Source of the DNA: UMGS172 sp964634675
Lineage (GTDB): Bacteria; Bacillota; Clostridia; Oscillospirales; Acutalibacteraceae
Direction: 5' to 3'
Assembly (NCBI GenBank): GCA_964634675.1
Contig: CAZWLH010000086.1
Coordinates: 1-5,760 of the forward strand
DNA: 5,760 bases
Shown here piece by piece: positions 1-5,367 of the stretch. Each line of letters starts with the position of its first letter. Positions within the stretch are counted from its first letter, which is position 1. A program made the translations under genes and the position numbers. The notes under the pieces were generated by a model. It saw only the letters and a list, made by a program, of their open reading frames with translations. It did not search any database and was not told the origin of the DNA.

Positions 1-64
1 TTGCTGATATGCTGTAAAACAATTCCGAGCAAACTCTTTCTTACCATGTAACTGCTCTTCTGAA

Positions 65-111
65 CACAGGCGCCCCCGGGCCGTGCGGTATGCGGCCCGG
101 GGGCGTTTGTG
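65..111 (+). terminator. GC-rich hairpin, probable terminator of an upstream gene
   Basis: A perfect 13-bp inverted repeat (71-83 with 93-105, arm CGCCCCCGGGCCG) encloses a 9-nt loop. Outer pairs, including two G-U, lengthen the stem to about 19 bp. On the plus strand it is followed by only three T before a G, so the U-tract is poor. On the minus strand there is no T-tract at all. If it is a terminator it serves a plus-strand gene ending at or before the left edge. Short reading frames close at 15-17 and at 49-51, but too little sequence remains to identify any upstream protein. Confidence 0.6.
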
Positions 112-125
112 CGTCTGGAGACAGA

Positions 126-162
126 AAAAAGACCGTTTCGCGCTTTGCGGAACGGTCTTTTT
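126..162 (-). terminator. Bidirectional Rho-independent terminator of the AraC-type gene
   Basis: AAAAAGACCGTT (126-137) pairs perfectly with 151-162. Four further inner pairs (138-141 with 147-150, one of them G-U) give a 16-bp stem and a 5-nt loop. Read on the minus strand the hairpin lies 12 bp past the stop of the AraC-type gene and ends in a run of T (complement of 125-130). On the plus strand it also ends in T-rich sequence (158-168), so it can terminate transcription arriving from either side. Confidence 0.85.
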
Positions 163-174
163 GTTTTTGTGAGG

Positions 175-1056
175 TCAGCCCGCCTTGATGCTCTGGATCA
201 GGCGGCCGTCGGTGCCCTCGACGGTGACAAGCTCCTGCTTCATGTTCTGGTCGATCTCGCGGTACATCATGCCATAGCGCTTGGGGGTGGTGCCTGTCAG
301 CTTTTTGAAGGTGCGGATAAAGTGTTCGTTGCTGCGGAAGCCGGCCCGTTCGCCCGCTTCCTGCACCCGCATCCCCTGCCGCAGCAGCGAGCGCGCCTTG
401 AGCACCCGGCAGTTGATCACATAGTCCATCAGGCTGAAGCCGGTGCCCTCCTTGAAAATGTGGCACAGATAATATTTGCTCATAAAGAATACCTCGGCGA
501 TGTTCTCCACCGTCAGAGGCTCCTCCAGATGCTCCTGAATGTAGTCCAGAATGGGCGAGACTTTGTCCAGACTGGGGTTGGCGTGGCCCTCGGTGGGGCC
601 GACGTGGGCAAAGTGGGTGTAGCAGGTCAGCAGAAACTCCAGCACCTCCAGCATCCGGCGCATATCCTCGCCGAACTGTCCGCCTGCGGGCGAGAACAGC
701 GACTGGAACTGTGCTTCCAGCTGGCAGGTCTGTTCCTCGTCCAGTGTGGCAACGTGGCCGCAGTTGGAATGCCGGGAGGCGAAGTTGGTTTGCCGGGTGC
801 TGAACTCCTGCAACATATCGGGCGCAATGTGGAACGCCATGCAGCGGTATTCCTCGTTGGCAACGCTGCGGTGGAGTACTGAGCTGTCGATGAGGAACAG
901 CTGTCCACGGTAAAGCGGAAATACCTCAGAGCCAAGGAAAAACACGCCCTCGCCCGCCACGCACAGAACAATTTCGATGTCCTCGTGGAAGTGGGGTTTG
1001 TCCATGGAAAAGGTATCGTTTTTACTGATGTGTGCTTCGTATTGACACTGGAGCAT
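175..1056 (-). CDS. AraC-family transcriptional regulator with N-terminal cupin sensor domain
   Basis: Predicted cytoplasmic DNA-binding regulator of 293 residues, the usual length for this family. The N-terminal half looks like the AraC-type cupin ligand-binding domain: a PHFHEDIEI segment near residues 21-29 is followed by short beta strands and a GQLFLID turn near 51-57. The C-terminal ~100 residues form the double helix-turn-helix AraC domain. HTH 1 is about 182-203 (LTVENIAEVF, then KYYLCHIFK) and HTH 2 about 230-252 (ending NEHFIRTFKK), with the family hallmark TGTTPKRYG at 254-262. The reading frame stays open upstream to 1125, but the ATG at 1056 is chosen because AAGGAAGGG (1067-1075) sits 10 nt before it and the 23 extra residues look like neither domain. 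The gene is divergent from the dehydrogenase/symporter operon, so local control of that operon is a reasonable inference. The effector is unknown. Confidence 0.93.
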   Translation of the reverse strand: MLQCQYEAHISKNDTFSMDKPHFHEDIEIVLCVAGEGVFFLGSEVFPLYRGQLFLIDSSVLHRSVANEEYRCMAFHIAPDMLQEFSTRQTNFASRHSNCGHVATLDEEQTCQLEAQFQSLFSPAGGQFGEDMRRMLEVLEFLLTCYTHFAHVGPTEGHANPSLDKVSPILDYIQEHLEEPLTVENIAEVFFMSKYYLCHIFKEGTGFSLMDYVINCRVLKARSLLRQGMRVQEAGERAGFRSNEHFIRTFKKLTGTTPKRYGMMYREIDQNMKQELVTVEGTDGRLIQSIKAG

Positions 1057-1151
1057 AAATGAGACGCCCTTCCTTTCTAAGTAACAGCATATTGTTGAAA
1101 CAAATGGGAAAACGAGGGACGCCAAAAGGATTTTTCAACCTTATTGCGTTT

Positions 1152-1180
1152 ATTATGGCTCTATTTTAGTGCATTGGACA
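1152..1180 (-). promoter_or_regulatory. Candidate promoter for the AraC-type gene
   Basis: On the minus strand a CATAAT hexamer (complement of 1152-1157) lies 17 bp downstream of TGTCCA (complement of 1175-1180). The -10 is good, but the -35 matches consensus at only about three positions. The position would give a leader of roughly 90 nt before the ATG at 1056. This is the best candidate I find upstream of the gene, but the call is weak. Confidence 0.3.
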
Positions 1181-1194
1181 GGGGAACGGAAAGG

Positions 1195-1210
1195 GGTTTG
1201 AGACCAAACC
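1195..1210. repeat. Palindrome GGTTTG-4-CAAACC, possible operator
   Basis: Inverted repeat with 6-bp arms and a 4-nt centre (AGAC). It lies immediately beside a second palindrome, and the two centres are 18 bp apart, close to two turns of the helix. Its location between two divergent genes suggests a protein binding site. Short palindromes also occur by chance. Confidence 0.4.
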
Positions 1211-1211
1211 G

Positions 1212-1229
1212 CAATATTCATCAATATTG
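1212..1229. repeat. Palindrome CAATATT-4-AATATTG, possible operator
   Basis: Perfect 7-bp arms around a 4-nt centre (CATC). CAATATT also recurs as a direct repeat at 1212 and 1222, a spacing of 10 bp or one helical turn. That is the kind of arrangement AraC-type proteins can use. It is one base past the preceding palindrome. Function is inferred from position only. Confidence 0.4.
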
Positions 1230-1294
1230 TGGCAATGCAACTCAAGAACAAAACCGATTTTGCGCTATTTTGGATTTCAGGGCGATATTTTTTG

Positions 1295-1307
1295 TTTGAC
1301 TGTCAAA
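1295..1307. repeat. Palindrome TTTGAC-T-GTCAAA, possible operator
   Basis: Perfect 6-bp arms around a single central T. The left arm contains TTGACT, which resembles a -35 hexamer, but no acceptable -10 follows at 16-18 bp, so I do not call it a promoter. It is about 125 bp upstream of the likely operon promoter, a distance compatible with an activator site. Confidence 0.35.
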
Positions 1308-1431
1308 TGGGTGAGTCTTTTGCCGTTTGCCTTGAAATTTGGGGCAAAATGGGGATCGATTTTGTGATTTATGACTTGGCAAGATTCGTCAATTTTAATC
1401 CAGTTATCAGCAGGAAATTGAGCCGCATTCC

Positions 1432-1440
1432 TGATATACT
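1432..1440 (+). promoter_or_regulatory. Extended -10 promoter of the dehydrogenase/symporter operon
   Basis: TGATATACT contains TATACT (five of six matches to the -10 consensus) preceded by the TGn extended -10 element. The -35 region at about 1412-1417 (AGGAAA) is poor, which fits a promoter that relies on the extended -10 or on an activator such as the divergent AraC protein. Transcription would start near 1447 and leave a leader of about 100 nt. Confidence 0.5.
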
Positions 1441-1548
1441 CCAAATTACAGAGGCCAATGCGCAACGGCAAAGTTTCCCCGTGTTTTGTGCCGTAGTTTC
1501 TATGGAATAACTGCGTCTCAAAACGGCGAGTAAGGAGTAAAAGCAAAG

Positions 1549-2631
1549 ATGTCCCAGAATTACGATGTCATTCATTTTGAAGCTCTGGGTGAGGAAGCTG
1601 TCCACCTGGCGGACGATACCAAAGCCGCTCAGGCAAAGGGTCAGCTGCCGGCAAGCCTGCGTTCGCTGGTGGTGCCGGATACTCTGCAAGCTTACCTGGA
1701 AGCTCACCCCGAGGAGGAGCTGCCCGCTCTGATCACCATCAAGACCCACTCCAAGATCCCTGCTGAGTGGCTCAAGGGCGAAAAGAAGGGCATTATCACC
1801 CGCAGCGCCGGCTACGACCATGTGGAGCACCTGGCCGAGCAGGCAAACATCACTTCCCTGCGCAACTACTGCGTCAACGCAGTTGCCCAGACGGCAGTAA
1901 AATTCCTGTACTGCACCGCGGGCCTGCTCAACCAGTACACTGTCAACACGGCCACCTTTGAGCGCAACAAGACCAACTCGTTTATGGAGCTGATGGAGGA
2001 TCGCGTTGTCACCGTGTTTGGCGTGGGCAAGATCGGTAAACGCACCTACGACCTGTGCGCTGCAAACGGCGTGACGGTGCAGGCCGTGGATGTACGCGAA
2101 AAGGAGCTGTCGGAGCTGTATGGCGGCACGGTCAAGTTCGTCAGCAAGGAAGAAGCCATCAAAAACAGCGATATCATCATCAACACCATGAATCTGACCC
2201 GGATCAAGGACAGTGTTTTCTATAATGAAAACTACTTCTCCTACGACTATCTCAAACAGGCGAAGCCGGGCCTGATCTTCATCAATGTCACCCGCGGAGA
2301 GATCGCCCCGGAGGCAGGCTTGCTCAAGCTGTACCGCGAGGGTGTCATCAGCGGCATCGGTGTGGACGTGTTCTCCAACGAGAGCGTGTTCTCCAATGCG
2401 GTTCGTCAGGGCGTTGTGGAGCCCAACGAAAACGTAACGGCTGGTCTGGTCATGCTGCAAATGGCCGAGAGCCACACCGAAAATATCTATGTCCAGCCCC
2501 ATCAGGGCTTCAACTCGGATCTGGCCGCAGCGACCAAGGCGGCCGATGCTGTGGCTCACATGGTGGAATGGTACCGCAACGAGGGCAAGTGCTTTGACGA
2601 GCAGCTGCCCTACTACGGCAAGACGCTGTAA
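1549..2631 (+). CDS. D-isomer-specific 2-hydroxyacid dehydrogenase (NAD-dependent)
   Basis: Cytoplasmic enzyme of 360 residues that interconverts a 2-oxoacid and a D-(R)-2-hydroxyacid with NAD(H). Hallmarks are all visible: substrate-loop motif RSAGYDHV (R85, G88, D90); Rossmann GVGKIG at 158-163; an Asp ending the second strand (D181), which predicts NAD rather than NADP; catalytic Arg in NVTRGEI (R249); catalytic Glu in GVDVFSNES (E278); and catalytic His in QPHQG (H318). About 40 residues separate Glu from His, longer than in the shortest family members. This resembles the D-lactate/2-hydroxyglutarate dehydrogenase branch. The start is set by AAGGAG (1532-1537), 11 nt before the ATG. The gene is first in an operon with a GltS-type symporter. 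Substrate cannot be read from sequence: D-lactate (pyruvate) and (R)-2-hydroxyglutarate (2-oxoglutarate) are the main candidates, the second favoured by the neighbour. Confidence 0.9.
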   Translation: MSQNYDVIHFEALGEEAVHLADDTKAAQAKGQLPASLRSLVVPDTLQAYLEAHPEEELPALITIKTHSKIPAEWLKGEKKGIITRSAGYDHVEHLAEQANITSLRNYCVNAVAQTAVKFLYCTAGLLNQYTVNTATFERNKTNSFMELMEDRVVTVFGVGKIGKRTYDLCAANGVTVQAVDVREKELSELYGGTVKFVSKEEAIKNSDIIINTMNLTRIKDSVFYNENYFSYDYLKQAKPGLIFINVTRGEIAPEAGLLKLYREGVISGIGVDVFSNESVFSNAVRQGVVEPNENVTAGLVMLQMAESHTENIYVQPHQGFNSDLAAATKAADAVAHMVEWYRNEGKCFDEQLPYYGKTL

Positions 2632-2668
2632 GGCGTTTGCCACAAAATAAAAAAGGAGGACGTCTCGT

Positions 2669-4069
2669 ATGAGTATTACAATGAAGGATGCCATTTGGCA
2701 GGTCATGGTCGATGTCTCTGTCATGGGCGCTCTGCTTCTGGTCGGCGAATTGCTGCGTGCAAAGGTCAAGCTGTTCCAGAAAGTCCTGGTTCCCCCTGCT
2801 GTTATCGCCGGTTTTCTGGCGCTGCTGTTCGGCCCCAAGAGCCCGGTAGAAGCGCTGCGCATTCTGCCGCTGTCTTCTTCCTTCGGCACTTACGCAAGCG
2901 TGCTGATCGTCGTGATCTTTGCTGCTACCCCCATCGGCGACAAACCCGCAAAGGGCGCCATGGCTGGCTCTAAGATCAGCGGTATGTTCTTTAACGTCAC
3001 CGGCATTGCTGTGTTGCAGTATGCCGTGGGTATGCTGGTCACCATCACCCTGCTGACCAAGATGTACCCCACCCTGAACGAAAACTTTGGTCTGATGATG
3101 GCTACCGGCTTCTACGGCGGCCACGGCACTGCAGCCGCAGTCGGCGCTGCTCTGGAAGAGCTGGGCGTTGCTGAAATGACCGACCTTGGCAACACCTGCG
3201 CTACCATCGGCATCGTGGGCGGTATCATCACCGGCATGATCATCATCAACTGGGGCACCCGTAAGGGCTACGGCCACTACGTCGAGAACCCCAAGGAGCT
3301 GCCCGTTGAGATGCGCACCGGTCTGGTTCCCCCGGAAAAGCAGAAGGCCAACAGCAAGGCAACGGTGGCCGGCATCTGTCTGGACAACCTCGGCTTCCAT
3401 CTCGGCATCGTCATGCTGGCCTGCTGGCTCGGCTATATGGCTTCCAAGTGGTTTGCAAGCTTTACCCTGAATACCTTCAACTACAAGGTCTCCGTTCCTG
3501 AGTTCTGCCTGTCCCTGATCGCTGGCCTGATCCTCAACTCGCTGCTCAACAAGACGGGCGCAGCAGAGTATGTGGACCGCGGCACCATCAAGAACATCCA
3601 GGGCACCGCGACCGACTTCCTGATGATCTCCGGCATCGGCTCGCTGAACCTGAGCGTCGTTATGACCTACGCTGTCCCGCTGATCGTCGTCTGCGCACTG
3701 GGCTTTATCATCAACTGGATCTGGTTCATCTATGTTGGCGGCAAGTCCAGCGAGGAGGACTGGTTCGAGCGCAACATGATGGTCTGGGGCCACGCAACGG
3801 GCGTTGCCGCTACCGGCGTTCTGCTGCAGCGCGTGGTTGACCCCGAGATGAAGAGCCGCGGCATCGAGGATTCCGGCGTGGCCGACATCTTCAACCGTCC
3901 CATCATCATCGGCCTGCAGGTCATTCCCCCGATCCTCATCACCACCATGGGCACCACCGGCTCCTGGATCGTGACCATCGCCTGCTTCGCGATCGTAGCC
4001 GTAATGTGGGTATTCGCATTCATGACTAAGGGCTGGGTCCCCAGCCGTCCGCTCAAGAAGTACCGTTAA
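2669..4069 (+). CDS. gltS: GltS-family sodium/glutamate-type symporter
   Basis: Integral membrane protein of 466 residues belonging to the sodium:glutamate symporter family, somewhat longer than the roughly 400-residue E. coli GltS. About ten to twelve hydrophobic segments are visible, for example near 12-30, 39-55, 75-90, 104-130, 175-195, 233-258, 276-295, 327-356, 412-427 and 431-453. The signature re-entrant loop GFYGGHGTAAAVG lies near 147-159 in the first half, and a related MVWGHATGVAATG near 371-383 in the second half, as expected for the two-repeat fold. A hydrophilic loop (about 197-232) links the halves. AGGAGG (2654-2659) lies 9 nt before the ATG, which settles the start over an in-frame ATG four codons later. 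Only 37 bp separate it from the dehydrogenase, so the two are almost certainly cotranscribed. Glutamate is the family substrate, but a related dicarboxylate or hydroxyacid is possible here. Confidence 0.88.
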   Translation: MSITMKDAIWQVMVDVSVMGALLLVGELLRAKVKLFQKVLVPPAVIAGFLALLFGPKSPVEALRILPLSSSFGTYASVLIVVIFAATPIGDKPAKGAMAGSKISGMFFNVTGIAVLQYAVGMLVTITLLTKMYPTLNENFGLMMATGFYGGHGTAAAVGAALEELGVAEMTDLGNTCATIGIVGGIITGMIIINWGTRKGYGHYVENPKELPVEMRTGLVPPEKQKANSKATVAGICLDNLGFHLGIVMLACWLGYMASKWFASFTLNTFNYKVSVPEFCLSLIAGLILNSLLNKTGAAEYVDRGTIKNIQGTATDFLMISGIGSLNLSVVMTYAVPLIVVCALGFIINWIWFIYVGGKSSEEDWFERNMMVWGHATGVAATGVLLQRVVDPEMKSRGIEDSGVADIFNRPIIIGLQVIPPILITTMGTTGSWIVTIACFAIVAVMWVFAFMTKGWVPSRPLKKYR

Positions 4070-4180
4070 CGCAAACGGCGCTTTTCCTCAGGCGGGACAG
4101 ACTACCTGAAACGGTTTGCCCCGGCCTGTTTTTCCCCTGAGTAATTCTCCTTTTCTCCAAATAAAAACTGCCAACCAGAA

Positions 4181-4228
4181 ACGCGGCTTTCGCCCCGGAC
4201 GGATCACCGGGGCGGGGGCTGCGTTTTT
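4181..4228 (+). terminator. Strong Rho-independent terminator of the dehydrogenase/symporter operon
   Basis: An 18-bp stem with no mismatches (4181-4198 with 4207-4224, four of the pairs G-U) surrounds an 8-nt loop. The core is CGCCCCGG/CCGGGGCG. It is followed by TTTTT and, four bases on, a second run of six T (4233-4238). It lies about 110 bp past the symporter stop. The DNA between (4070-4180) holds only a weak GCAAAC/GTTTGC pairing and no gene. Confidence 0.88.
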
Positions 4229-4248
4229 GGCATTTTTTGCGCAGAATA

Positions 4249-4270
4249 GAAAAAGCCCCCGGAAAGGGCT
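4249..4270 (-). terminator. Rho-independent terminator of the PPC-domain gene
   Basis: On the minus strand AGCCC (complement of 4266-4270) pairs with GGGCT (complement of 4254-4258) around a 7-nt loop, followed directly by TTTTT. It lies about 54 bp beyond the PPC gene stop. The stem is short but GC-rich. It faces the plus-strand terminator 20 bp away, as expected between convergent genes. Confidence 0.7.
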
Positions 4271-4323
4271 GCGGGCAAAGGGGCTCACAGGGCTTGCCGG
4301 GGGGCGGTGCAATGAGGGTCGGC

Positions 4324-4752
4324 TCAGTCCACAAACTGGATCAGGTTGAGGCCGACCTCGGGCGAATAGGCGCGGTCTACAGCGCCGTCGATGCGGTGCA
4401 GCAAGAACTCGCCCGTCAGGCTGACTACGGCGCGGTTGAGGTGGCCAGCGTGGCACACGCCCTGCGTGACGTTGCCCACCACCATGTGCAGGTGCAGGTA
4501 GGTCTTGCCCTCCATGGTGGAGATGTTGCCGCTGCACGAGGCGATCTCCATATCGCCGGTGTAGGTCTGCTTTTCGTAGACGAATTTTTCGCGGTTGAAC
4601 ACGCCCAGCGTGACCTCGCCCACAGCACCCAGACCGCTGACCGAGCCAAGCTTGATCTGCTCGGCTTCGCAGACGGTCTGGATGGCTTCCAGAATTTCTT
4701 CGCCCTTGTCGATGCGCAGCACGATATCGCTGCCGTAAACACGATATTCCAT
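4324..4752 (-). CDS. PPC (DUF296) domain protein
   Basis: Small protein of 142 residues made almost entirely of one PPC/DUF296 domain, the fold shared by bacterial stand-alone proteins and plant AT-hook (AHL) proteins. Diagnostic features are the SGLGAV turn at 39-44, the histidine pair in YLHLHMVVG (H87, H89), and GHL at 103-105 (H104), the His residues that bind metal in characterised bacterial members. There is no AT-hook, so DNA binding is not implied despite the family's common database name. No enzymatic role is established that I can cite. AGGAGG lies 9 nt before the ATG and supports the start at 4752. The gene diverges from the thioesterase gene across 220 bp, so shared control is plausible. 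It forms a trimer in known homologues; that is family knowledge, not seen here. Confidence 0.88.
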   Translation of the reverse strand: MEYRVYGSDIVLRIDKGEEILEAIQTVCEAEQIKLGSVSGLGAVGEVTLGVFNREKFVYEKQTYTGDMEIASCSGNISTMEGKTYLHLHMVVGNVTQGVCHAGHLNRAVVSLTGEFLLHRIDGAVDRAYSPEVGLNLIQFVD

Positions 4753-4803
4753 CGCTCATTTCCTCCTGAACAAAAGATGCAGGGTTTGTTTTGTGGTGCA
4801 TCC

Positions 4804-4832
4804 AGTGTATCATATTCCGAAAGGCTTTGCAA
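4804..4832 (-). promoter_or_regulatory. Promoter of the PPC-domain gene
   Basis: On the minus strand TTGCAA (complement of 4827-4832) and TACACT (complement of 4804-4809) are separated by exactly 17 bp, and TGA before TACACT supplies an extended -10. Both hexamers match consensus at four or more positions. The predicted leader is about 45 nt and carries the AGGAGG site. Confidence 0.7.
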
Positions 4833-4850
4833 TTCGCGCTTTTTTCGGAA
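4815..4850. repeat. Inverted repeat TTCCGAAA / TTTCGGAA flanking the PPC promoter -35
   Basis: Perfect 8-bp arms (4815-4822 and 4843-4850) lie 20 bp apart and bracket the -35 hexamer of the minus-strand promoter. The arm centres are 28 bp apart. The position suits a repressor or a shared operator for the divergent PPC and thioesterase genes. Each arm is not itself a palindrome, so binding by a dimer across the interval or formation of a hairpin are both possible. Confidence 0.45.
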
Positions 4851-4886
4851 AATCTTTCAAAAAAGGATGCGAAGCGGCGCAAAATG

Positions 4887-4895
4887 TGGTATTCT
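4887..4895 (+). promoter_or_regulatory. Candidate extended -10 promoter of the thioesterase gene
   Basis: TGGTATTCT contains TATTCT with the TGn extension. No convincing -35 lies 16-18 bp upstream (ATGCGA at 4867-4872). It is the best promoter-like element upstream of the gene and would give a leader of about 70 nt. Confidence 0.4.
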
Positions 4896-4972
4896 AAACG
4901 ATGGACTAAAAATCCACCATTTCTGGTGTCAGGAAAATGAAAGAATTGAAAAACAAGAAAGAAGGAACTATC

Positions 4973-5359
4973 ATGTTGAATCCCGGTATCCGTGGCCAGC
5001 AGTCTCAGCTGGTCACTCCCGAAAACACCGCGCGCACCATGGGCAGCGGCACGCTGGACGTCTTTGCGACCCCCGCGCTGGTGGCACTGGCCGAAAAGAC
5101 CTGCTGGATGAGCGTGGCTGCTGAGCTGGACGAGGGCTGCGGCTCGGTGGGCACCAAGCTGGAGCTGGAGCACTCGGCTCCCACCCCCGTGGGTATGACC
5201 GTGACCTGCGACAGTGAGCTGACCGCTGTGGAGGGCCGCAAGCTGGTGTTCCGCGTGACCCTGCACGACGAGAAGGGCACGGTGGGCAGCGGCATTCACG
5301 AGCGCTTTGTCATCAATAACGAGAAGTTTGCCGCAAAGGCAGAGGCCAAAAAGGGCTGA
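4973..5359 (+). CDS. FlK-like hot-dog acyl-CoA thioesterase
   Basis: Cytoplasmic protein of 128 residues, a single hot-dog fold that hydrolyses an acyl-CoA thioester. It resembles fluoroacetyl-CoA thioesterase FlK. From memory of FlK, the catalytic Thr42, Glu50 and His76 plus Gly69 and Arg120 correspond here to T33, E41, H67, G60 and R111, with identical spacing throughout. Motifs are FATPALVALAE (31-41), EHSAPTPVGM (66-75) and GSGIHERFVI (105-114). The Phe residues of the FlK lid (33 and 36, as I recall) fall at G24 and T27, so fluoroacetate specificity is not expected; a different small or branched acyl-CoA is more likely. The start at 4973 is preferred because AAGGA (4962-4966) sits 6 nt upstream. 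An in-frame ATG at 4937 would add 12 lysine-rich residues, but its AGGA is only about 2 nt away. It is divergent from the PPC gene and convergent with a small minus-strand ORF 6 bp beyond its stop. Confidence 0.87.
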   Translation: MLNPGIRGQQSQLVTPENTARTMGSGTLDVFATPALVALAEKTCWMSVAAELDEGCGSVGTKLELEHSAPTPVGMTVTCDSELTAVEGRKLVFRVTLHDEKGTVGSGIHERFVINNEKFAAKAEAKKG

Positions 5360-5367
5360 GAGCCTTT
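5348..5367 (-). terminator. Short terminator-like hairpin at convergent gene ends
   Basis: AAAGGGCT (5350-5357) pairs with AGCCTTT (5361-5367) with one bulged base and a 3-nt loop. On the minus strand it runs into five T (complement of 5348-5352), so it reads best as the terminator of the small minus-strand ORF and overlaps that ORF's stop codon. It also covers the thioesterase stop. In the plus direction the T-tract is only three bases. Confidence 0.45.

Larger units (their letters stand above)
1057..1548. other. Long AT-richer divergent intergenic region (regulatory)
   Basis: This 492-bp stretch separates the AraC-type gene from the dehydrogenase operon. It is visibly richer in A and T than the flanking genes. 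It contains three near-perfect short palindromes (1195-1307), TTGTTGAAACAA at 1092-1103, a candidate promoter for each direction, and a small ACGGCA/TGCCGT stem (1465-1470 with 1489-1494) in the presumed leader of the operon. A 93-codon open frame on the plus strand (1229-1510) has no ribosome binding site and no recognisable protein features, so I treat the region as non-coding control DNA. I recognise no known riboswitch class. Confidence 0.6.

Noticed and set aside
1..51. Possible C-terminal tail of an upstream plus-strand gene (stop at 49-51, or another frame with stop at 15-17)
   Set aside because: Either frame is compatible with the downstream hairpin, and neither short tail is recognisable.
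1229..1510. 93-codon plus-strand open frame in the long intergenic region
   Set aside because: No ribosome binding site before its ATG, no recognisable motif, and it covers the palindromes and the likely operon promoter.
1369..2889. 506-codon minus-strand open frame antisense to the dehydrogenase
   Set aside because: It mirrors the reading frame of a clearly real, motif-complete gene; long antisense frames are common in GC-rich coding DNA.
2510..3793. 427-codon minus-strand open frame antisense to the symporter
   Set aside because: Composition is dominated by H, D, Q and G as expected of an antisense shadow; no family features, and the plus strand holds an unmistakable GltS-type protein.
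4070..4120. Weak nested pairing GCAAAC/GTTTGC and TCAGG/CCTGA just after the symporter
   Set aside because: Short arms, long loops and no T-tract; the strong terminator at 4181-4228 is the convincing end of the operon.
4237..5124. 295-codon plus-strand open frame over the PPC gene
   Set aside because: Antisense shadow of the PPC gene that then enters the thioesterase in a different frame; no ribosome binding site or domain.
4088..5299. 403-codon minus-strand open frame spanning two genes and the intergenic region
   Set aside because: Runs through two terminators, the PPC gene in another frame and the divergent promoters; a shadow frame.
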